Source of the DNA: Saturnia japonica
Lineage: Eukaryota; Arthropoda; Insecta; Lepidoptera; Saturniidae
Direction: 5' to 3'
Length of the DNA: 64,000 nt
Assembly (NCBI GenBank): GCA_033032175.1
Contig: CM065309.1
Span: forward strand, 1,178,001 to 1,242,000
Under the pieces are notes generated by a model. That model saw nothing but the letters and a program-made list of their open reading frames with translations, was not told where the DNA came from and did no database searches. The translations under genes were made by a program, and so were the position numbers. Of the stretch, positions 46,910-58,694 are shown in pieces. Within the stretch, counting starts at the first letter, position 1; each line of letters starts with the position of its first letter.

Positions 46910-47545
46910 AAGGAAACAAAAAACCCGACTGCAACAAAGAAACATAACAATTTTTTTTTCTATTTTGCTCTGTCTTGACTTCCAGTCCCCGTTCTTAAAT
47001 ATTATATAGCCTATTCCACTCTCACAATTAATACGAATGTAACGAATCCTCCTATGCTAAAATTAAATTAAAAAGGCTACAGAGCGTGCCAAAGAAATAG
47101 ACAATACATACATTCATAATACGCTCGAAATACATAATTCTCCTTTTTTACAGTCGAGTAAAAAGATGGTCTCCGGTGTATCTTCGAAGTTCAAAGTTCA
47201 ATGCCAATGAAATTAAAATGGGACCACTCTTGAGGTATTCCCTGTCCACAACAAAAAAAGCAGTCATCCAAATCGATTCGTAAACAAAAAAGTAGTGGCT
47301 GAACATCCTTAAAAATACATTCGAATTGAAGTCGGTTAAAAAAGGAAAACAACTTTAATGATTTTAAGGAGTTCCGGGTGAATTTTCATATTTGAAGGTT
47401 CAATAAAAATGAAATGAAAATAGGGCCAGCCTTGATGTGTATTCCCTTTCCAACGAAAAAACAAAGAAGCTATGGATGAACATACAAAAAATATTGTATA
47501 CATTCGTATTGAGTACCTCCTCCTTTTTTGAAATCGGTCAATACT
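46910..47545 (+). repeat. Dispersed repeat G, tandem dimer
   Basis: Two units (about 47,170-47,345 and 47,346-47,545) share AAGTTCAA/AAGGTTCAAT, a CCAATGAAAT/AATGAAATGAAAAT block, TATTCCCT, GGCTGAACATCC/GGATGAACATAC and TTCG(A/T)ATTGAG. They match 8,170-8,360. AAACCCGACTGCAAC at 46,921 is the usual left-edge motif of this insect repeat. Confidence 0.55.
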
Positions 47546-48104
47546 TATTTTTTATTTCAATAATTAATAAAGCTTGCTTTTGAAAAATATTTTTTTATAA
47601 AAAATGTTGCTCTGTGGAAAGCGGATTTTCTGTTAGTTAGACCAGAGGTGGGCGCTATTGTCTGCGACTCCATTCTACTAAAGTAGCTAACACCGCGCAT
47701 TTTTTGTTCTTGTTGTAACATATTAAAGAAATATTTGCACATCTATCCCACTAATTATTTGCCATTAACAACAGGTTTATTCTAATATAATATATTATAA
47801 TACCTTATAAATGTAGGTATTTGTTTTTATAAATAACGCTTACATAAACGAATAGTTTACCAAGAATAAATTATTATGGTCACATTCAAGCGAATCTATG
47901 CGTGGCTGGACGTGAAAGGATCTTGCCAAGACAAACATACGTAACTTAGGATTAGTATATACTAGAGATGTATTGGAGAAATATAGACATCCAACTTTAA
48001 AATATCCGCAAAAATGAATTTATCCGCAGCCGTTTTTTATCCATCCGTGGGCATTATACGGATCTTCCCAATCTCTTCATAAGTATATTTGCTAACGTTA
48101 TAAA
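47546..48104. other. Unassigned sequence
   Basis: Nothing recognised. Confidence 0.45.
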
Positions 48105-48516
48105 TCCATACTATAATATTAATATTATAAATGCGAAACTAACTCTGCCTGTATGCTAAATTTCCACGACCACATTTCTGAACCGATCGCTTTTAAATTG
48201 TACATAGAACTGCCTCATTAGCCTAATGGTCGTAAACGCGACTGCTATGATCGAGGTCCTGGGTTCGATTCCCAGGTCGAGCGAAGTGTCATTGGGTTTT
48301 TCTATGAAATTCTACGCCCACTATTACATGGGAACTAAAAACATACACGGTGAACTGTGGGTGTACATTAGTATACCCCTGCCTAACTTTTCGGGGATAC
48401 AGGCGTGATGGTATGTTATGATATGTTAGAGCCTATATTCTGTAGAAGGATATAATAACTTTTTATAACGATATAAAAATAAGTTGTATCCAACGAAGCG
48501 GACAGAAAACGGCTAG
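48105..48516 (+). mobile_element. Helitron-like element H4, split by a SINE
   Basis: It starts TCCATACTATAATATTAATA after an A and ends CGAAGCGGACAGAAAACGG then CTAG before T. A family T SINE occupies 48,210-48,427. Without it the element would be about 195 bp. The nesting shows that the SINE arrived later. Confidence 0.65.
48210..48427 (+). mobile_element. SINE family T, nested copy
   Basis: A-box TAGCCTAATGG, B-box GGTTCGATTCC (canonical), body CACTATTACATGGGAACT and GTGGGTGTACATTAGTAT, tail GGTATGTTATGATATG. It is shorter than 24,862-25,123 because about 45 bp after the head are deleted. No clear target duplication remains. Confidence 0.8.
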
Positions 48517-49771
48517 TAGTATATAAATTGTTAAATATAATTGCCTTCTCAACTTTCTTACATTATTTTTGTTGTTCCAATTCTTATAATGCCAGTCTAG
48601 CTTTTTATTATTATATTTAAACTCTTTATATCTGGTTTTACTCAAACCAAAATATAAACATTCAATCTATGATACAGTGTAATTGTGGTTGACTTTTTAG
48701 ATAATAACTTTCAGTAGTAGAATTCAGTTATTTTTCAAAATTTACTCGCAGAATTTGTAAAAATTTGCCTAATCGATAATATCTGTTCGGTTTAATATTG
48801 GTTTATAATTTGGTATATATGCCTGCGATGTTTGGTCAACTTACCCAGATAGCTGTTGACTGACTTTTGTGTAATAGGTATAACGGTTCGTTGTGTGTCC
48901 CAGGCACATAAATTTATTATGTTAAGCTATTTATAAATAAAACTATATGGTCCACTAAAAACTTTTTACTTTTGTGTACGAAAATTTATTAATTTAACAT
49001 GTAAAATAACAGTAGTTAAATTAGTTTAAAATATACCTCTTTGTAAATTACGTCTGTACGATGCTGAGGTAGGTAGACAGTATTTTAAATAACTTTTCAC
49101 AAGCATATTATGTGAAGTTACGCTTTTATTGAAATACAGTATTCAGAGAGTAATGTTGTGTTTTTGTAGACGTAATACTTAACGCACTCGCCTCTTTACT
49201 AGCAGTATAATCTTGTAAATACACTATCTTTTATTATAACATCTGACAATGGAAAACTATGATATTTATATTTGCTTTCGCGGATCTCTGTTCCGAAAAT
49301 CCGCATTAATCTTCGTATCCGCGGATATTGATTTTCAACTACGCAGTACATTCCTAGTGCCTTGTAAGACAACGGAGTTTTGATGCAACGGAAATAAACA
49401 CATTGCATAAACAAGCAATAAATATACCATTGTTGCTCTATAGTTGATAACAATTTCCGATTAAATTTATTGCGAGTTTCGATTTTACGCAACAACGATG
49501 GAGGAAATGTTATCTGTAGTAATAATATAATATACTATATTTATACAATTCAATAAAGTTTTTAAATGCATTTTTTTATGAAGACATTTTTGAAATACAT
49601 TTTTTATTTAATAAAAGCAGCACCAAGTGCAGGGGCGTATTACCTACGCGTACCTATTTTTATTTTTTATTAAATATAATTCACATATTAAAGGCGCTCA
49701 CGTTTACTCAGGCTTTACGTTTTAAATATATAATAATATTGTAATCAAAGCAAGTAACATAAGTTATTGAT
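48517..49771. other. Unassigned A+T-rich stretch
   Basis: Small open frames (48,463-48,645 and 49,199-49,495, both minus) carry no recognisable motif. Confidence 0.45.
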
Positions 49772-49935
49772 AGCTAACGGTGCTCCCGCGGCTGCGCACG
49801 CGTTGGTTTTTTGAGTTTATTTTATTCTTTTTATAACCCTAATTATTTTTCTAAAATAAAAAAAAAGTCCGAATTATTCCATAAAACATCAGAAAATCAC
49901 AAACAGAATGACAGACAGGCAAAAATGTGTAAGTA
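49772..49935 (-). mobile_element. Helitron-like fragment
   Basis: GCTCCCGCGGCTGCGCACGCG (in part), TTTTTCTAAAATAAAAA and GACAGACAGGCAAAAA give the left-to-right landmarks of an inverted Helitron-like copy with the middle deleted. Confidence 0.45.
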
Positions 49936-50663
49936 TGTAATATGAATAACATAAATTAAGCCAATTTAACTACCTTCAAATAATGCATTTTAAGGATTTA
50001 AGTTTTTATTTAGAAATTAAAAAAATATCATGTAACGGTAGGCTGTGAATATTTTCGTTCACTAAATGATAATAACCTTTATTTATTCAGTAGTTATTGG
50101 ACTATAAAATTCTAAAATGTTTAAATTAAAATTAACTAATAGTAACAATAAAAACAAAGATCTAAAACATATAATGATATACTTCAAATAAGTTGCAATT
50201 GAGCGTACCTATTTTATTAAAGGATACTAGAAGCGTTGAAAAGGTTCTCTTTTTAATAAACGTTTATTGCCCACTCTAAAAATCAATTTTCATCGCCTAA
50301 TTTAAATTTTCACTGGCGTCATAAAAATAGTTCACAATCATACTGAATTATTCAACGACACCTTTAATTGCGTAGTGGGATGGCGCCACTATCAACGGTG
50401 TTGCCAGCGTTCTATGAATAAATTATTCATGCATATCCGTATTTATTTATTAATATCGGATATATTAATATATAATTTTCGTGATGTAGTTTGTGCATAT
50501 TTTTTTACATTCGCAAAGCAAAGTGACGGTGCTTTACATTATGGTAAGCACAATAAAAGGTAAAAAAATTGCGTATTACCGAGAGATTAACAATCCATCT
50601 TCATGCTGGTGCAATTCTCGGCAGCTGTTGTACACTGGTTAATCCTAAAACATAACAAACTAA
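49936..50663. other. Unassigned sequence
   Basis: Nothing recognised. Confidence 0.45.
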
Positions 50664-50672
50664 AAGACAGTT

Positions 50673-50932
50673 GGGAGTTTTTGGCGGGATCTTGAAGTGA
50701 CATGTTTTGGTTTTTATTTTTAATTAATTTACATAGATTTTTGTAACATTATATAATATTAGTGGCGTTTTGCGTGATGTAATTTGGTTTTTGTGTATAA
50801 GCATTCATTCTGAGGTCCCACAAAAAATGAATATATACTGAAGTCGTCATAAGACATGTCACTATATTCACTTGATAATGGCAGTAGTAGTCTTCATTAA
50901 AGAGGACTAGTTGCCAAGTTAGGAAGAAGAAG
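50673..50932 (+). mobile_element. Retroposon E, copy 2, with 9-bp target duplication
   Basis: AAGACAGTT lies at 50,664-50,672 and 50,933-50,941. The element begins GGGAGTTTTTGGCGGGATC and ends CCAAGTTAGG followed by an (AAG)n tail. It has no tRNA-like boxes, so it may be a 5'-truncated LINE rather than a tRNA SINE. The shared start at 18,197 hints at a fixed 5' end. Confidence 0.7.
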
Positions 50933-50941
50933 AAGACAGTT

Positions 50942-51239
50942 ACAGTGACGTATCACCATGTACATATATACTGGTAGCTTATTTTAGGGGTATATAAATA
51001 AATATATATCTAATTATGTAATGTAGATGTTAGAAATTCACAAATATTAATGATATGTGCTGAGTTTCGATGTTATTGTTGGTATGTTCAAAGTCGCTGT
51101 TTTGATTTTAATATAATTATGCTATATAATTATTATCGATTGAATAACATTTGAAATAGTGTGATAATTAATAAATCGTAGTTTTTACAATTTCGAATAA
51201 TATAAGATGTATAACTTTTTTTTATAATTCTAAAATTTC
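50942..51239. other. Unassigned A+T-rich sequence
   Basis: Nothing recognised. Confidence 0.45.
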
Positions 51240-51430
51240 TGATTCCGGTTTGTATTTTGTGGCACTTCCAACGCAACGTAACAGAACGATCAACAATGGC
51301 GGTCGAGGAAAGAACAAGCGAACAAGCCGCGAGCGGAAAAAGGACACACGTTAAGTAATTCAGCCAACGATGCAAATGTAAATAGCTGAAGAGTGTTGTA
51401 AGAGAATGTGATAATAAAAGTTTAAATATT
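51240..51430 (+). other. GC-richer patch with a 20-codon frame and AATAAA-like signal
   Basis: CAACAATGGCG at 51,292 is an excellent insect translation-start context. The frame runs 20 codons (MAVEERTSEQAASGKRTHVK) to TAA at 51,356. An ATAATAAAAG polyadenylation-like signal follows at about 51,411. A solo LTR remnant, a micropeptide exon or chance are all possible. No splice partner or LTR boundary could be confirmed. Confidence 0.3.
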
Positions 51431-51760
51431 TGCAAGCCTTTTGGATTTTAGCTATCGTCAATACTTATGTACACCAGCGTATTCCGTAATGGGAAGCGTG
51501 CAACTGTGGCCGGTTTTGAACCTTATGTATGGTGATCGACATCCGTTCAGACATAATTTTCATGTCTACATGCAGTTTTATTTGAAATTCTCGATGTCTA
51601 TGAAGCTAAAACCGAACTCTGTCTCTCTGATACACTTATTCTACTACTTGTTTTATTAATTATTAAAAATACATCGAAATCAAAGTAAGGGCTGGTAGAA
51701 TACTAATATTTTCTTTATGAACATTATGTTTGTACATTAATTTCATTTCTGCAATAAAAC

Positions 51761-51980
51761 AATAATGGCACAGTGGTAGCGTGTACATACACCGCATCGA
51801 TCGACGTGAGTGTGAATTCATGAAATGATCCCGAGCTTTCGGTGAAGGAAAACATCGTGATGAAATCATAGTATGGTTGTAGGGCTTTTTCTAATGGTCG
51901 CCTCCCTAGCTACCACCCTCAAGTTAAAAATCTGTCGCCAAACATCTACAAGTATACTCCGACAGCTATACTTAAAAGCC
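51761..51980 (+). mobile_element. SINE family S, copy 8, sense orientation
   Basis: A-box TGGCACAGTGGTAGC at 51,766, head ATCGATCGACGTGAG, then CTTTCGGTGAAGGAAAACAT, CATAGTATGGTTGTAGGGCT, CCTAGCTACCACCCTCAAGT and TCTGTCGCCAAACATC. It shows the transcription direction of the family. The B-box is damaged. Confidence 0.75.
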
Positions 51981-52248
51981 AATCATTAACATCAGGCCGT
52001 AAATTGTGGCGAAAAGCTCAACATTTTAAAAACCACGTAAATTTTGTATGCAAGCTCTGGAGTTGAAGTTCGCAGTCCTGAATCTTTACCACTTTATTAA
52101 AAGTCATGAGGTAACTAAAAATCAAGTTTAATTTACATGATTGGTTTTTGAATTACAACATGCAGAGGTTGCAAATGAGTTTGTGTTAATTATTTTTCAC
52201 GTTATTACGATAATGCACAGTCCAAGTTTATCTATTTCTGGGTTTAAG
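51981..52248. other. Unassigned sequence
   Basis: Nothing recognised. Confidence 0.45.
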
Positions 52249-52249
52249 T

Positions 52250-52470
52250 AAAGAAAAAGAAAGAAAGAAAGAAATAGTTTATTTAATCATCACGCGACAT
52301 ATAAAACCAACACAAGTAAAACAAATTAACAATAATAATAAGTAACGCACCGTAAGGGAATAAACATGAATGTATCAGCATAATTGCTACACTGAATCAA
52401 TGCAGCGCTGGTATTCTGACTGGGCCACTTAACAGACGTCATGGATGGCAATAAAATTAAGCAAACAGTA
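52250..52470 (-). mobile_element. Possible LINE 3' end with (TTTC)n tail
   Basis: On the minus strand an ATTAAATAAACTATTTCTTT junction leads into four to five TTTC units, a common 3' tail of lepidopteran LINEs. No RT sequence is recognisable upstream. Confidence 0.35.
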
Positions 52471-54189
52471 AATAGAGAAAATAATAAAATACATAGGTAC
52501 TAACAATGTGCAAAAAATAAATAAGACTAAAAACAAGTAATAAGCATATATATTTGTTCCTAAAATATTTACAATTCAATAAATGCCGCAAATCTGAATT
52601 TTAATATCCAATTTGTAAAAGTAGTCTTAGAAATTCTCACCGGTATGGCAACACTGTAAGGCGTACATTAAATTTTGGTTCCCTACGGTGGACGAAAGCT
52701 CAAAGAGAACTTTATTGTTTTTTTACTGCAGCACGCTACCTTTAGAGTCAAAGGTTATGATGATTGGAATTGGTTTTAAGTTTTTCATTTTAAAACTATC
52801 TATGGGTATGCGAAAAACACATCTTTCACGACGGCTTGATTAAAAGAATATTTTATATTAACAGACCATTCGTGCCAATATGGTTGTTGGAAAAGTATTA
52901 TTAAACCTAAACAGTTGAAGTCATGCGCTTTTTGCTCGTTAGATGTAGATAGAAATAAAAGTTAATACCACCGGCGTTCGCTCTATATAGTTTTTTCAGT
53001 CTTATGAATGTTACCGCGACGCAACTTGCGGTTCGTATTAAAAACCCCTTTGAAATTTACCGTGCCTTAAGGATTTGTCAGCACATAAATTTTAAATAAG
53101 TTTTTAACTTTTGTTGTCGTTCTGAAAAAGGGACAAGGAAGTGTGCCAGTTTAGACTAGTTTGGAGATTGGCTAGGTGATCCAGCCATCCTAGTTAGACC
53201 TTACACACACACACTACAAACAAAATTCACTATACCTACACCTGCCTATGCCACTTTACACGGTCTACGAGAATTACGGTCTGGAAAACACCGAGGCTGG
53301 AGGTAAGCTGTTTTAGTTTATAAAAGTGTGCTATATATTATAGTTTTTCACTGGAGGTAACCGCGAGTTGCGAACAAGTTAATTTTTAAAGGCCTAGCTC
53401 CACCAATACATTCGCTTTTGGTCGTCGTGGATATATCGAACAACAGTATTCCTTGAATAACAATGTGGAATTAATGTTTATTGTTAAATTACAGTTAAAT
53501 ATTGGTCATTTGTGAAATAAAATAGCAACCAAAACAAATAAAAACCATTTTCCTAAAAATGTATTTAATTTAAACAGAATATTATATAACGATTTTTGGT
53601 AGCTACTCAATAATATCAAGTTCCTTGTTTTTTTTTTACTTTGAAATTTATCTAAGGCCAAAATATACACAAGTTAAACAGCGGAAATCCTTCGGTTTGC
53701 TAATCATACGCATTAACAAAAGGACCAGATCTACGAAGCGTATATAAAGTTGTAATCCTTCACAACATTTTGAAGAAGCTATGAAATCTGCTACGATTTC
53801 GGCAAAATCTTGCTACCTTCATATCGGTAACTTGTACACATCTGTACCACTTCAAAGACTCTTACAAGACGTGTCTGTAACATTGGATCTGTTTCCCGAA
53901 CTTTCTCCTACTCACGGAAAGTTTGTCGTTCCGATGCTTGGTCTACATTTTGTCGATAGCGTCTATTTATTTCATAACTAAAACATTTGACTTTGTCATT
54001 TAGTGAAAAGGAATGTAACATTGGATACTTCTCAACAGATAAAAATATTATAAAGCTATATTTTTTCGCATTATACGTCACATTTGATATTAAGAGGTGA
54101 TGCGGCTGAATATTTGTGTTATACGCATTCAAACAAACGGAGCAATATTAATAAAGAAAAATATTTAAAACAATGTATGTTTAGCGTTA
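52471..54189. other. Unassigned stretch
   Basis: No gene or repeat is recognised. The open frames at 53,781-53,981 and 53,908-54,132 overlap on opposite strands. Confidence 0.45.
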
Positions 54190-54455
54190 TGGCTACAATC
54201 TCCTCTGATCTTAAATAACCATCTGGCTTAAGGTATAAGTTAGTGGAAGACTGGCTCTCAAGTGCAGCAGCCGGAACACGCCTATCGGTGCATGGCGACA
54301 GATTTTCAACTTAAGGCAATAGAAAAGTCCCACCTACCACCATGCTATGGTTTCATCCCGATGTTTTCCATCACCGAAAGCTCAGGCTCATTGCAGGGAA
54401 TCGAAATCATGTCGATCGATGCGATGTACGTACAAGCTACCACTGAACCATAAGT
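54190..54455 (-). mobile_element. SINE family S, copy 9, near full length
   Basis: Plus strand: AGTGGAAGACTGGCTCTCAA, AGCCGGAACACGCCTATCGG, GGCGACAGATTTTCAACT, CACCATGCTATGGTTTCATC, CACCGAAAGCTCAGGCTCAT and GTCGATCGATGCGATG, with the antisense A-box (GCTACCACTGAACCA) at 54,436. It is the best preserved copy in the window. Confidence 0.8.
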
Positions 54456-54770
54456 GCTTAAACAATTGCATTACATTACTTTTAAATAATTAAAACTCAT
54501 CATATATTAATATGAACGTCCTCGAATTTAAAGTTGTGTATGAGACATATCTGTTACATTGATTCCGTCTCCGAGTTGAGAACTTTCTCCCATCCGACGG
54601 AAACTTTGACGTTCTGCTACTTGGCCTACATTTTGTCTCTTGCTTGTATCGGTGGGCTATTAAACAGGTGGATTTCCTAAACCTAATATTTTTTAGATAC
54701 AAACTGTTAATTTGATGTCTAAGAAACTAAAATTAAACACGTAAAGTTTTCATGGTTTGTTTCATCCTGG
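54456..54770. other. Unassigned sequence
   Basis: Nothing recognised. Confidence 0.4.
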
Positions 54771-54771
54771 G

Positions 54772-54905
54772 AAATCTCTCTATAACTTGCTAAAAGACCT
54801 CGGCCTATCGAGAACTGTAGTAAGTTTTATTTTAGAACGGGTATCTAAAGCAGCATTAACAGGCTGCTACTAAATCTGGCTTGCCAGGTAGGGTATCGCG
54901 GGCAG
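54772..54905 (+). pseudogene. R2-like RT C-terminal fragment
   Basis: The plus strand reads KSLYNLLKDLGLSRTVVSF then ILERVSKAALTG, a stop, and IWLAR. The same segment appears inverted at 5,450-5,550. It is the extreme C-terminus of the element type described at 5,440-6,100, broken by a stop. Confidence 0.6.
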
Positions 54906-55439
54906 TCAAGGTGAACGCTGATGTGCATCATAAGGGGACCCTTTAAACCTATACCTAGGTCGCAAGTCCCGGGATCTGCTCGTGTTCCCTCTGTTTGCCA
55001 CACGATGGACCCGGCACCTGCACGGTGATTCCATGGATTGCTATGATGTTTGTCTCTGTCAGTGTAAATATATACAATTTTGGTTGACTATACATTGGCG
55101 TAAATTAAGTTTTCGACACATATACATTATATAGTAGAAGTAATATAATAAATATTGAAGCATGTAGATTGTAGACGCGATCTAGCAGCTAATCCTTTTT
55201 AACCATGCAAATAAACTACAGAAAGAAGTAAATATTTATGCAGACTTAAACTTGCATTTGCATTCAGTGTTTTAATTAATATACAACAACTAACCGCGAA
55301 AACAGCAGAAATTCTTTCAAAATTTAAGTAAAATAAAGCAATCCCATTGTGCCCTCACAACACGTACTTATTTAACGTTCTCTATTGAGTAATGTAATTT
55401 ACCGTCATTATAATCTGAGACTCTACAGCCTGAGTTGAA
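54906..55439. other. Unassigned sequence
   Basis: A GC-richer continuation of the RT fragment runs to about 55,050. Nothing further is recognised. Confidence 0.4.
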
Positions 55440-55474
55440 CTTCAGCCTGATTGAGTATATTCCTCCAGAATAAA

Positions 55475-55723
55475 CTATTGCCAGACTTTCTCTTTCCAGC
55501 TCTTCACACCAATTGTTTTTATATCATTATAAACGCCAATTAACCTGTTGAGCAAGTGGAATAAGTTTAGTCCTGCTTTGACTTTAGCAACATGTTTTTC
55601 CTCCAGAAGTCTTTTGAGTATCATAGCCTCTTCCATTCTTAAGACTCCTTGGTACGTTATTGTGTTCAATAATGTATCATACTTGGATGAGTTACACAAA
55701 ATTAAAAAAAAGGAAACCACCAC
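55475..55723 (-). pseudogene. Probable retroelement ORF fragment
   Basis: This 82-codon minus-strand frame contains LRMEEAMILKRLLEEKHVAK and KTIGVKSWKEKVWQ. The helical, charged composition and the WKEK motif resemble the region upstream of the RT in some insect non-LTR elements. The nearby R2-like piece at 54.8 kb is on the other strand. Identification is weak. Confidence 0.3.
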
Positions 55724-56030
55724 CTTTACACGAACTAAGTCATGTGAAAATAAGCCATATTTTAAAAATCCAATTTTAAGTGTTTCGTGGCCATACCTTT
55801 AAAATACGGTTCCCTACGAAATTTTCATCCTCGGGAAAGTAGAATATTTTACATCGCTAAGTGCATTTCCCAGAGTTTAACTTTAGAGTTACCTAGTTCA
55901 GCAAGATTTGACAACTTTTATTCCAGAACTGTCTTTACTCCTTCAAAGGATTTAGAGTGAATTTTACTTAGCAATATAAGTGTATTTTATTATGAGACCT
56001 ATTATTAGAAATATTTATGAGTACCGAAGT
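55724..56030. other. Unassigned sequence
   Basis: Nothing recognised. Confidence 0.4.
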
Positions 56031-56400
56031 CTCATTATTATTAATAAATTAGTGATGCCCCGCAGATTTTGTTGCGCAATAATTATTTCCAACTCGTATT
56101 TTTATTTTTACTCATATTATTGACAATTCATTTAACCTATCAATTGAAGACTGATATAAAAAATCTCGTGTACAAATTAAAAACGATTGACAATAATGAT
56201 TATTTTATATGTATATTATGTGTTTTTTTTTTACGATTTTTTAAAGCATTATTGACAATTCTTATAGCCTGTCAATTATGGAATTTCATATACTTCCCGT
56301 GGACAAAATAAAAATCGATGAAGCTGTTTTTGAGTTAGTAAAATTCAGATGATATACAAACAGACTGACAGACAAAAACCTTTTTAATACCATAGGTATT
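56031..56400 (-). mobile_element. Degenerate Helitron-like element H4
   Basis: TTTTTACTCATATTATTGAC (twice in related form), CCTATCAATTGAAGACTG and CAGACTGACAGACAAAAAC follow the order seen at 39,400-39,480 and 40,250. Both ends are worn. The open frame at 56,069-56,311 lies entirely inside it. Confidence 0.4.
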
Positions 56401-56999
56401 TATGATCTGGGTCCTTTGTCTATGTCTATTATTTTCGAATTACAATTTAGAAAAAAAAAACCATTTACAGATAGAACTACGTTGTTTCGAATTTGAAGAA
56501 TGCAAAGAAAACAAAATTTTAGTGGAAGCTAAAATTATTTTTAAAATATCATATCATATTATTATTGTTAGAACAATGAAGTTTAGAAAACAAGTTTAGT
56601 TTCTCTGTTACAATAATATCATTCTCTATTATTCTGAAATTTAACGTGTTCGCAAGTACTGAGTCAAGTTTATGAGGTAAATTGCCAACAGTTACGTTGA
56701 AGACAGCAATCTCTTGAAGTCACGGTGCTTACTTAGTTCGCAAACTCTAAGCGGTGGTTACAGTAATACGAACTTAGTTCGTGTTAGAAATTGATGTCTT
56801 TGTTTTAAGTTTCCTTGTTACGTTATCATCTAAAATTTTGTTAAACTTTAAGGGTGTAGTAGTAAGGGGTGTCGAATTACATCTTTAAAGTAGAAACAAC
56901 CAAGCCAACCAAGCCAACCTCAACGAACGAACGAGGAAATGATGATAGCGGGGTCGCGACAACCATGCATGTCACATACAGTCCGCCATAGTGACTCGC
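56401..56999. other. Unassigned sequence
   Basis: Nothing recognised. Confidence 0.45.
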
Positions 57000-57175
57000 T
57001 TTTGCATGTCTCGTTTCGGGATCAGCCTGTGCATATCCAGTTAAATTAATGCAGGCTAGCATGACAGCGGCCACCGTCAATAGATTACGATCTCTCGATA
57101 ATCGCCATTGTCTTAGGGACAGTACCGTCAATGCGCCGTGGAAAAGGACTATATTTTCTGAATGATTTATTGTTG
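57000..57175 (+). repeat. Dispersed repeat V, copy 3
   Basis: CTCGTTTCGGGATCAGCCTG, GCATATCCAG, GCAGGCTAGCATGACAGCGG and CCACCGTCAATAGATTACG give the clearest version of family V. The minus-strand frame 56,877-57,200 that crosses it is not a recognised protein. Confidence 0.4.
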
Positions 57176-57540
57176 GTAAGAATAAAGAACTAATAAACAT
57201 TCTTTGGCATGAAATGGAGAGGTTCTAAAGTACAATTGTCTTTAGAGCTCTCTATAGCTAAAACTATCATTTACTAGCCAGAGATACGCAATTAATAATT
57301 GAATAATAAATAGATAAATAATGGTATATGACCTTTAAAGGACCACTATAGTTCTGCATATATCGGTAACCATGAGACTAATAAAGGGCTTGTCTCCAGA
57401 GATAAACGATAACTTGCCTTTGTATTTTGCTTTGATTACCTACTATAGAAACTCGATTTATATTCGATTTTGTTAAAATTAAAATTATAATATTTTTCTT
57501 TTTATTGCCGTTATAACGTTCAAATATTACTTTGGTCATC
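57176..57540. other. Unassigned sequence
   Basis: Nothing recognised. Confidence 0.45.
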
Positions 57541-57655
57541 GTAGTTCAAACCCCAAATTAAATTGAGGTGAAGAAATAATCATGATGTAACCATGTTATG
57601 CTGGTATGTTATTTTATAGTTCTCGCCAGCCTAGCTACCATCCCTAAATTAACAA
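57541..57655 (+). mobile_element. SINE family S fragment, copy 10, sense orientation
   Basis: GTAGTTCAAACCCC (worn B-box), GAGGTGAAGAAATAATCATG, ATGTAACCATGTTATGCTGG and CAGCCTAGCTACCATCCC align with copy 8. This is the most diverged copy. Confidence 0.5.
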
Positions 57656-58694
57656 ACAATCATCAATCATCTATGGGTGAGTTCCATTTTACAATCCAGT
57701 TCCAGTTTTTACGATCCGGTCTCTTATCTAGATTTAGCATTTTATCATCTTTGGGCCCATTAATTAATTAGATGAGCTTGTGGTCAAAAGATTTCATATA
57801 ATTTATTTGACAGAATTCTTGGCATGGTGGGAGTAGCTCCAGGTCCTTCCAGGCCCTATTGACCCAAAAGGGTTATAGTTTTGACTACATCGGAAGACGG
57901 ATACTACTGTGATGTTATCATGATTGTCAATTCCGTGTGTGGGTATTAAATATCTATATATGTGGTAGCCTATTATAGTATAGGCTAAATCGTATAAGAT
58001 TTGATACTAACATATTTACATCAGTGATGTGAACTTACTTGACTCATAATAAACTTCGCTAAATTCATCGCGAACTTTCGTTTTCATAACCAAATTAAAA
58101 TTACATTTTAAATTTTCATTTGGTACCTGTGCTTAACCTATCGCAGCTTTCCGAATTAAAGTTTTATTTTACCTTTTAAATACTATTCTGTAAAAGCTTG
58201 CTAGCTTAAATTTCCGACACTAAGCTCTAAGTTCAGCCTTTCTAGATATTCGCATACAAATAGTTTGTTATTTCTAAGTTTCTCGTGATTTACAAGGTTG
58301 GGATTTCCCATGTCAAGAACTTTAACCTCTTTTAGGAATTAAATTTTAAAATCCCTTTCATGCCACTCATGAAGAATTACGGTGCAAAATTTAAGTCTTC
58401 TACACCCACCAATTACTCTGCGTTATTTCGGCAGTCAGTCTTAAGAATTTTATCAGGTAGAAATATATATAGGCTGTTTGATTACCACGGTACAAGCTAT
58501 TTAAAGATTAGTATCAAATAGCCATATGTGAGATTACGCCTTTCATATTACGAGTATTATGATTTAGTTAATGTTTAATTGTTGTTATCAGACGCAACGC
58601 AGATATTTTTCTGAAGCAATAAACAGTTAGTTTATGAAATGGTTGTGAGATCGGTGTCAAAACATTAGTAGGGGCCGTTATCTCCGTGCACACA
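57656..58694. other. Unassigned flank of the endogenous retrovirus
   Basis: No feature is seen until the LTR. The last ten bases before it (CGTGCACACA) alternate pyrimidine and purine, the target type preferred by gypsy-like insect retroviruses. Confidence 0.5.

Noticed and set aside
48210..48285. Apparent tRNA gene
   Set aside because: Same SINE head as at 24.9 kb, nested inside a Helitron-like element.
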